Below, piece by piece: positions 58,867-64,000 of a stretch of 64,000 nucleotides of DNA. The position numbers and the translations under genes are program-made. The stretch comes from Actinoallomurus soli (lineage in GTDB: Bacteria; Actinomycetota; Actinomycetes; Streptosporangiales; Streptosporangiaceae). Position 1 is the first letter of the stretch; the number at the start of each line of letters is the position of its first letter. The stretch spans positions 248,001 through 312,000 of the forward strand of contig NZ_JAMXMV010000006.1 of assembly GCF_024055715.1 (NCBI RefSeq), given 5' to 3'. The notes under the pieces are model-generated. The model saw only the letters and a list, made by a program, of their open reading frames with translations, was not told the DNA's origin and made no database searches.

Positions 58867-59670
58867 CTAGGAGCGCCGGTCGGACAGCCGGGCCAGGACG
58901 GTGTCGTGCAGGAGGCCGTTCGTGACGATGGCGCAGTTCCGGTCGATGCGCGGCTCGCCCGCCAGATCGCTGAACCGCCCGCCGGCCTCCTCGACGATCA
59001 CCTGGATCGGCGCGTTGTCCCAGATCTTGCCGCGCGGGTTGAGGCTGACGTCGCAGCGGCCCTCCGCCACCAGCATCTGCCCCCAGAAGCAGGCCGAGGC
59101 GAACTCGTACCGCGCGGCCCTCGACAGGCCGAGCAGGCCGGGGACGAGGCCGCGCGACTCCCAGTGATCCAGCGCCGCGTACGAGAGGTGGACGTCCGCC
59201 AGGTCGCCGACCCCGGACACCTGGATCCGCCGGCCCTCGCGCGCCGCGTCCGGCGCGCCGAGCCACGGCGGCCCGCTGGTGTACGCGCCGTGGCCGCGCG
59301 CCGCCCACCAGCGGCGGCCCATCGCGGGAGCCGACACGACGCCGACGGTGATCCGCCCGTGCTCCTCCAGCGCGATCAGCGTCGCGTAGACCTCGATGCC
59401 CCGCGTGTAGTTGTCGGTGTGGTCGACCGGGTCGAGGATCCAGCGGCGGCCTTCGCCCGGCGTCTCGTCGAACTCCTCGCCGAGGACGCCGTCGTCCGGC
59501 CGGTGCTCGGCGATCAGTGCCCGCAGCTCCCGCTCGGTCGCGAGGTCGGCCTCCGTCACCGCGGACCGGTCGGGCTTGGTCCGCACGTCGAGGTCGGCAC
59601 GCCGGAACCGGCCCATCGTGACGGCGTCCGCCCGGTCGGCCAGGAAGAGCGCGAATGAGAGATCATCCAT
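58867..59670 (-). CDS. hisN: Histidinol-phosphatase / inositol-monophosphatase family
   Basis: 267 residues. IMPase-fold motifs: [16 protein letters not shown], the GEE metal motif in [32 protein letters not shown] (DPxDxTxN, first metal cluster), and the second Asp region [20 protein letters not shown]. HisN-type enzymes usually show DPIDGTKNF; the [13 protein letters not shown] run here fits HisN better than SuhB. It removes phosphate from histidinol phosphate. serS starts 115 bp away on the other strand. Confidence 0.88.
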   Translation of the reverse strand: MDDLSFALFLADRADAVTMGRFRRADLDVRTKPDRSAVTEADLATERELRALIAEHRPDDGVLGEEFDETPGEGRRWILDPVDHTDNYTRGIEVYATLIALEEHGRITVGVVSAPAMGRRWWAARGHGAYTSGPPWLGAPDAAREGRRIQVSGVGDLADVHLSYAALDHWESRGLVPGLLGLSRAARYEFASACFWGQMLVAEGRCDVSLNPRGKIWDNAPIQVIVEEAGGRFSDLAGEPRIDRNCAIVTNGLLHDTVLARLSDRRS

Positions 59671-59785
59671 GCCCGCGACTCTGCCATCCGGGCCGCCCGG
59701 CCGCTGTCGGCCGGATCGGCCGGATCGGCCGGATGATCGGTTATCCGGTCGGTCCGGGGGCGGGGCGGGCGGTAGCCTCGTGTCT

Positions 59786-61045
59786 GTGATTGACCTGCGA
59801 GCCCTTCGAAACGATCCCGACCGGTTGCGCGCGAGTCAGCGCGCCCGGGGCGAGGACGAGGCCGTCGTCGACGCGCTGCTCGGCCTGGACGAGCGGCGCC
59901 GATCCGCGCTGAGCGCCTTCGAGTCGCTGCGCGCGGAGCAGAAGAGTTTCGGCAAGTCGGTGTCGAAGGCGCAGGGCGATGAGCGGCAGAAGCTGCTGGA
60001 CCGGGCCAAGGAGCTCGCCCAGCAGGTGAAGGAGGCCGACGCCGAGGCCCAGCGGCTCGACCAGGAGCTGCAGGCCCTCCTGTTCACCGTGCCGAACGTC
60101 GTGGAGGAGGACGCGCCCGAAGGCGGCGAGGAGGACTACGTCGTCCTGGAGACCATCGGCACGCCGCCCGCGTTCGACTTCGAGCCGAAGGACCACCTGG
60201 AGCTCGGCGAGCGGCTCGGGGCCATCGACATGGAGCGCGGCGCGAAGGTCTCCGGTGCCCGGTTCTACTTCCTGACCGGGGTGGGCGCGCAGCTGCAGAT
60301 GGCGCTGCTCAACCTGGCGATGGAGCAGGCGATCGAGGCCGGCTTCACCCCCATGATCCCGCCGGTCCTGGTGAAGCCGGAGTCCATGGAGGGCACCGGG
60401 TTCCTCGGCGCGCACGCGTCGGAGGTCTACCACCTGCCCGAGGACGACCTGTACCTCGTGGGCACCTCCGAGGTGCCGCTCGCGGCCTACCACCGCGACG
60501 AGATCGTCGATGCGCTGCCCCGGCGGTACGTCGGCTGGTCGTCCTGTTTCCGGCGGGAGGCCGGCTCGTACGGCAAGGACACCCGCGGCATCATCCGGGT
60601 GCACCAGTTCGACAAGGTCGAGATGTTCTCCTACTGCGATCCGGAGGACGCGCACGAGGAGCACCTTCGCCTGCTGAACTGGGAGAAGCAGATGCTCGCC
60701 AAGGTCGAGTTGCCGTACCGCGTGATCGACGTGGCGGCGGGCGACCTCGGAGCGAGCGCGGCCCGCAAGTACGACTGCGAGGCCTGGGTGCCGACGCAGA
60801 GCCGCTACCGCGAGCTGACCTCGACCTCCAACTGCACCGAGTTCCAGGCGCGCCGGCTGTCCGTGCGCTTCCGCGACGGCGAGGGCCGCACCCGTCCGGT
60901 GGCGACGCTGAACGGCACGCTGGCCACCACCCGGTGGATCGTCGCGATCCTGGAGAACCACCAGCAGGCCGACGGCTCCGTGCGGGTTCCGGAGGCGTTG
61001 CGCAAGTACCTCGGACGCGAGGTGCTCGAGCCCGTCACGCGATGA
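59786..61045 (+). CDS. serS: Seryl-tRNA synthetase
   Basis: 419 residues from a GTG ([20 protein letters not shown]). An N-terminal long coiled-coil arm (about 25-105) that grips the tRNA-Ser variable arm, then a class II core: motif 1 in [20 protein letters not shown], motif 2 in [20 protein letters not shown], motif 3 near [19 protein letters not shown] second GTG two codons upstream is possible. An imperfect GGATCGGCC repeat lies just upstream (59711-59737). Confidence 0.97.
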   Translation: MIDLRALRNDPDRLRASQRARGEDEAVVDALLGLDERRRSALSAFESLRAEQKSFGKSVSKAQGDERQKLLDRAKELAQQVKEADAEAQRLDQELQALLFTVPNVVEEDAPEGGEEDYVVLETIGTPPAFDFEPKDHLELGERLGAIDMERGAKVSGARFYFLTGVGAQLQMALLNLAMEQAIEAGFTPMIPPVLVKPESMEGTGFLGAHASEVYHLPEDDLYLVGTSEVPLAAYHRDEIVDALPRRYVGWSSCFRREAGSYGKDTRGIIRVHQFDKVEMFSYCDPEDAHEEHLRLLNWEKQMLAKVELPYRVIDVAAGDLGASAARKYDCEAWVPTQSRYRELTSTSNCTEFQARRLSVRFRDGEGRTRPVATLNGTLATTRWIVAILENHQQADGSVRVPEALRKYLGREVLEPVTR

Positions 61046-61836
61046 CTCCCCGGGTCGTCGCCACGGACCTGGACGGCACCGTCGTCCGCAGTGACTACAC
61101 GGTGTCCGAGCGCACCGTGGCGGCGTTCGCCCGTGTCGAGCGGGCGGGTGCCATGCTCGTCCTCGTGACGGGCCGCCCGCCGCGCTGGATGCGGTCCGTC
61201 GCCCACCTGGTCGCGCACCGGGGCCTGGCGATCTGCGCGAACGGCGCGATCACCTACGACCTGCACACCGAGCAGGTCGTGGACACGCACCTCATCCCCG
61301 TCGACCGGCTGCGTACGGCGGTCGCGGTGCTCGGTGAGGCGCTGCCGGGTCTGGGCTTCGCGGCCGAGTACGACGACGGGATGCTCTACGCGCACGGCTT
61401 CGAGCTTTCGTACTGGGACTCGCAGACGCCCCGTACGCCGACGCCGATCAGGGAGCTGGTGGCCCGGCCGGCGGCCAAGCTGCTGGCCCGCCACCCCGAG
61501 CTGGAGGCCGACGCCCTGCTGGCCGAGGCGCGACGGCTCGTGGGCGACCTGGTGCTGCCGACCCACTCGAACGGCGACCGGCTGATCGAGATCAGCGCGC
61601 CGGGGGTGTCCAAGGCGAGCACGCTCGCCGAGCTGTGCGGCCGGTACGGCGTCGAGGCCGCCGACGTCGTGGCGTTCGGCGACATGCCGAACGACCTGCC
61701 GATGCTGGAGTGGGCGGGCCGCTCGTACGCCGTGGCGAACGCGCATCCGGAGGTGCTGGCGGCCGTCCACCACAAGGTGCCGGCCAACGACGAGGACGGC
61801 GTCGCCCGCACGATCGAGGAGCTCTTCCCCGGCTGA
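61042..61836 (+). CDS. Cof-type HAD-superfamily phosphatase
   Basis: 264 residues, start overlapping the serS stop (ATGA). HAD motif [21 protein letters not shown], motif [13 protein letters not shown], cap type IIB, motif III lysine in [13 protein letters not shown], motif [19 protein letters not shown]. It dephosphorylates a small phosphate ester; substrate unknown. Coupled to serS as in Streptomyces. Confidence 0.93.
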   Translation: MTPRVVATDLDGTVVRSDYTVSERTVAAFARVERAGAMLVLVTGRPPRWMRSVAHLVAHRGLAICANGAITYDLHTEQVVDTHLIPVDRLRTAVAVLGEALPGLGFAAEYDDGMLYAHGFELSYWDSQTPRTPTPIRELVARPAAKLLARHPELEADALLAEARRLVGDLVLPTHSNGDRLIEISAPGVSKASTLAELCGRYGVEAADVVAFGDMPNDLPMLEWAGRSYAVANAHPEVLAAVHHKVPANDEDGVARTIEELFPG

Positions 61837-61901
61837 CCGGCCCCGGCGGTCGGGGGTCGGCGCGGGAGCCGGCGTGGGCCGGTCCCGCGCCGCCTGACGG
61901 T

Positions 61902-62438
61902 TTACAGGTACGGGCCGGACGAGCGGCCGTTGCCCGGGTCGTCCTGCTGGGGGATGACGCCGGGGGGAAGGGCGCGCCGCATCTGCTCCAGCTGGGCGCG
62001 GGCCGCCATCTGCTGGGCGAACAGCGTGGTCTGGATGCCGTGGAACAGGCCCTCGAGCCAGCCGACGAGCTGCGCCTGTGCGACGCGGAGCTCGGCCTCG
62101 CTCGGGGTGACCCCGGTGTCGGTGAACGGCAGCGAGATGCGTCCCAGCTCCGCGATCAGCTCGGGTGCCAGGCCGTCCTCGAGCTCCTTGATGGAGCGCT
62201 GGTGGATCTCGGCCAGGCGCGCTCGGCTGGCCTCGTCGAGCGGGGCGGCCCGGACCTCCTCCAGGAGCTGGCGGATCATGCTGCCGATGCGCATGACCTT
62301 GGCCGGCTGCTCGACCATCTCGGTGACCGGTCGTTCCTCCGACTCGCCGTCGCCCTTGGGCTCCCCGGCCACGATGGGCATGCCGTTGGGCCCGACGACG
62401 ACGACCTGTGGGTCTTCGCTGTTCAGTGGATTATTCAT
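61902..62438 (-). CDS. bpa: Bacterial proteasome activator Bpa/PafE
   Basis: 178 residues. Conserved core: TEMVEQPAKVMRIGSMIRQL, LEEVRAAPLDEASRARLAEI, QLVGWLEGLFHGIQTTLFAQ, QMAARAQLEQMRRALPPG. The C-terminus is GPYL, the hydrophobic-Tyr-x motif that docks on the proteasome alpha ring, where the mycobacterial protein has GQYL. Bpa is a ring-shaped, ATP-independent adapter opening the 20S gate for unfolded proteins. It implies proteasome genes elsewhere in this genome. Confidence 0.93.
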   Translation of the reverse strand: MNNPLNSEDPQVVVVGPNGMPIVAGEPKGDGESEERPVTEMVEQPAKVMRIGSMIRQLLEEVRAAPLDEASRARLAEIHQRSIKELEDGLAPELIAELGRISLPFTDTGVTPSEAELRVAQAQLVGWLEGLFHGIQTTLFAQQMAARAQLEQMRRALPPGVIPQQDDPGNGRSSGPYL

Positions 62439-62451
62439 AGATGTCCCAGTC

Positions 62452-63411
62452 TCACACCGTTAGAACGATCTTGCCGACGTGCGTGCTCTCCTCCATCACG
62501 CGGTGCGCCGTGGCGGCGTCCGCCATGGGAAGGGTACGGTCCACGATCGGGCGTACGGTCCCGTCCTCCAGCAACGGCCACACGCCCTCGCGTACCGCCG
62601 CGACGATTTCGGCCTTCTCCTTCAACGGCCGGGCGCGCAGCGAGGTTGCGTGCACGGACGCCCGTTTCGCCAGCAGCTTGCTCAGGTCGAGCTCTCCCAC
62701 CCCGCCGCCCTGCAGGCCGATGACGACGAGGCGGCCGCCGGTGCCGAGGGCGTCGATGTTGCGGGGGAGGTACTTGGCGCCCATGATGTCGAGGATCACG
62801 TCGACGGGGCGGGCCGCCTCGACGAAGTCCTCCGTGCGGTAGTTGATCGCGACGTCGGCGCCCAGCTCCCGGCAGCGCTGCAGCTTCTCCTCGGTGCCGG
62901 CCGTGCACAGCACCCGTGCCCCGTGCGCCTTGGCGAGCTGGATGGCCATCGTCCCGATCCCGCTCGAACCGCCGTGCACGAGCAGCGACTCGCCCGCGCC
63001 GAGCCCGGCCACCATGAAGACGTTCGACCAGACGGTGCAGGCGACCTCCGGCAGGGCGGCCGCCTCGACCAGACTCAGGCCCCGCGGAACGGGCAGGAGC
63101 TGTCCCGCGGGCACGGCCGCGCGGGTGGCATATCCGCCCCCGCTGAGGAGCGCGCAGGCCTCGTCGCCGACCTTCCATCCGGTGACGCCGTCGCCGACCG
63201 CGGCGACGCGCCCGGACACTTCGAGGCCCGGATACTCCGATGCGCCTTCCGGTGGTGGATAAAATCCCCGTCGTTGCAGGGTATCGGCGCGGTTGACACC
63301 TGCCGCAACGACGTCGAGCAACACCTCGTCATGACCGATGACGGGGTCGGGCACTTCGCTCCAGTGCAATACGTCTGGATCGCCCGGTTTTTCGATGACG
63401 ATGGCATGCAT
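62452..63411 (-). CDS. Zinc-free quinone/NADPH oxidoreductase (MDR family, PIG3-type)
   Basis: 319 residues from ATG (MHAIVIEKPGDPDVLHWSEV); a GTG three codons upstream is also possible. Quinone-oxidoreductase features: VAAGVNRADTLQRRGFYPPP, YPGLEVSGRVAAVGDGV, LLVHGGSSGIGTMAIQLAKA (NADPH Rossmann motif), NYRTEDFV, VILDIMGAKYLPRN. No zinc ligands. It reduces quinones or enones in the cytoplasm. Its stop lies 14 bp before the bpa start, so they likely form one transcript. Confidence 0.92.
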   Translation of the reverse strand: MHAIVIEKPGDPDVLHWSEVPDPVIGHDEVLLDVVAAGVNRADTLQRRGFYPPPEGASEYPGLEVSGRVAAVGDGVTGWKVGDEACALLSGGGYATRAAVPAGQLLPVPRGLSLVEAAALPEVACTVWSNVFMVAGLGAGESLLVHGGSSGIGTMAIQLAKAHGARVLCTAGTEEKLQRCRELGADVAINYRTEDFVEAARPVDVILDIMGAKYLPRNIDALGTGGRLVVIGLQGGGVGELDLSKLLAKRASVHATSLRARPLKEKAEIVAAVREGVWPLLEDGTVRPIVDRTLPMADAATAHRVMEESTHVGKIVLTV

Positions 63412-63532
63412 GGGTTTCACGGTAGCCGGGGATGCTCCAGCGACACGGTATTGGTCAATGCCTGTGGTGGCTTAGGCTGCGGATGAACATATCGTGCTGA
63501 TTCATCCACTGCGCGTCCGCGAGGGGGACCTG

Positions 63533-64000
63533 GTGGCCAAGAACGATCAGGATAAAACGGGCCGTTCTCTTGAAGAGCAGCTCGCGTCTCTTGATGCCAT
63601 GAACAGTGAGTCCGCCGAGCCGCGGGACCAAGCCGCGGAGGAGGCCGCGCCGCCCAACCCGTGGACGAACACCCCTCCGGCGCCGATGTTCCCCGCGCCG
63701 CCGGCGGACGCGGCGCAGCCGGCCGACGAGGAGCGGCCGGCCGGTGAGGGGCAGCCGCCGCACGCCTTCGGGACGCCGGGGTATCCGCCGCCGCCGGAGT
63801 TCGGCGTGCCCCCGCAGTTCCCGGGCGCGCCGTCGCAGGAGTACGGTCCCGGCTTCCTTCCCTTCCCGCAGCAGGGCTTCCCCGGCTCCGCGCAGGAGCC
63901 CCAGGACGGCGGGGCGGCCGAGCAGCGGAACTCCGGCCGGCACCCGCAGGACGACCGTACGGACGAGGCACCGGCCCAGCCGTACGACGCCGGGCCCGTG
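63533..64000 (+). CDS. Proline-rich protein, N-terminal part (cut by window end)
   Basis: Starts at a GTG after GAGGGGG: VAKNDQDKTGRSLEEQLASL, followed by over 130 residues of Pro/Ala/Gln-rich sequence (NPWTNTPPAPMFPAPPADAA, FGTPGYPPPPEFGVPPQFPG). The frame is open to the last base. Such heads precede MinD/ParA-like ATPase domains in related genomes at this position, but none of that domain is visible, so the product is unnamed. Confidence 0.6.
   Translation, partial: MAKNDQDKTGRSLEEQLASLDAMNSESAEPRDQAAEEAAPPNPWTNTPPAPMFPAPPADAAQPADEERPAGEGQPPHAFGTPGYPPPPEFGVPPQFPGAPSQEYGPGFLPFPQQGFPGSAQEPQDGGAAEQRNSGRHPQDDRTDEAPAQPYDAGPV

Noticed and set aside
59711-59737. GGATCGGCC triplet before serS as a T-box or regulatory RNA
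   Set aside because: Short direct repeat only; no T-box core sequence, and serS T-boxes are not known in actinobacteria.

Overview
The window is high-GC actinobacterial chromosome. GTG and TTG starts, SsgA/Streptomyces-like gene orders, CrgA, PASTA-domain kinases, a class E sortase, a proteasome activator (Bpa) and many ATGA/GTGA stop-start overlaps all point that way. The order PPIase - rhomboid - crgA - DUF881 - sortase - pknB - pknA - pbpA - rodA - pstP - fhaB - fhaA - tRNA-Leu is the oriC-proximal cell-wall/division cluster known from Mycobacterium and Streptomyces. A Streptosporangiales/Thermomonosporaceae-type organism is my inference; no rRNA is present to settle it.

Layout. 0-3.8 kb is a decayed accessory zone: two aldo/keto reductase 3' ends facing each other, an IS21-type transposase tail fused into one of them, an SDR/LysR divergent pair, the tail of an HTH/TPR regulator and the tail of a peptide-maturase-type methyltransferase. 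3.9-6.6 kb holds a beta-propeller glycosidase-like protein, a sulfotransferase and a TauE/SafE (TSUP) exporter. 6.7-11.5 kb is a fructosamine (fructoselysine-type) utilisation cluster: GntR/UTRA regulator, PfkB kinase, SIS-domain deglycase and a divergent APC permease, separated by a 529-bp control region with regularly spaced TGTCTGA boxes. 11.6-14.1 kb has a truncated haemoglobin, a tiny hydrophobic protein, a hexapeptide acetyltransferase and a helical membrane-associated protein.

14.3-27.5 kb is the cell-wall/division block described above. PknA and PknB (kinases), PstP (phosphatase), FhaA and FhaB (phospho-threonine readers), PbpA and RodA (peptidoglycan polymerisation) form one minus-strand operon with overlapping stops and starts; CrgA, sortase and DUF881 lie upstream. 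The trpG/pabA gene often found beside pknB is absent. 27.5-28.1 kb is a repeat-rich stretch after tRNA-Leu.

28.1-35.3 kb is accessory: a TetR-controlled DUF308 membrane protein with three matching palindromic operators, a LiaF-like protein, an acyl-adenylating ligase translationally coupled to a second sulfotransferase next to a second TSUP exporter, an alpha/beta hydrolase and a CapA-like phosphoesterase. 35.4-38.7 kb carries an Fpg/Nei glycosylase, an SSI-like lipoprotein, a rhodanese and a TPP-riboswitch-controlled NCS1 permease. 38.7-43 kb is a second decay zone (AraC and HTH remnants, a beta-lactamase-fold serine hydrolase with a collapsed tandem copy).

43-51.3 kb has signalling genes (PAS/GAF histidine kinase, SpoIIE-like anti-sigma ATPase, STAS antagonist), arginine deiminase, an acyl-CoA ligase, and a phased DnaA-box cluster in a 534-bp gene-free gap. 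51.3-57.7 kb encodes polyprenol-phosphate-sugar-dependent glycosyltransferases and a large phosphatase-like membrane protein, probably envelope glycan assembly. 57.8-64 kb is core metabolism: pheA, hisN, serS, a HAD phosphatase, Bpa, a quinone oxidoreductase and the start of a proline-rich protein cut by the window end.
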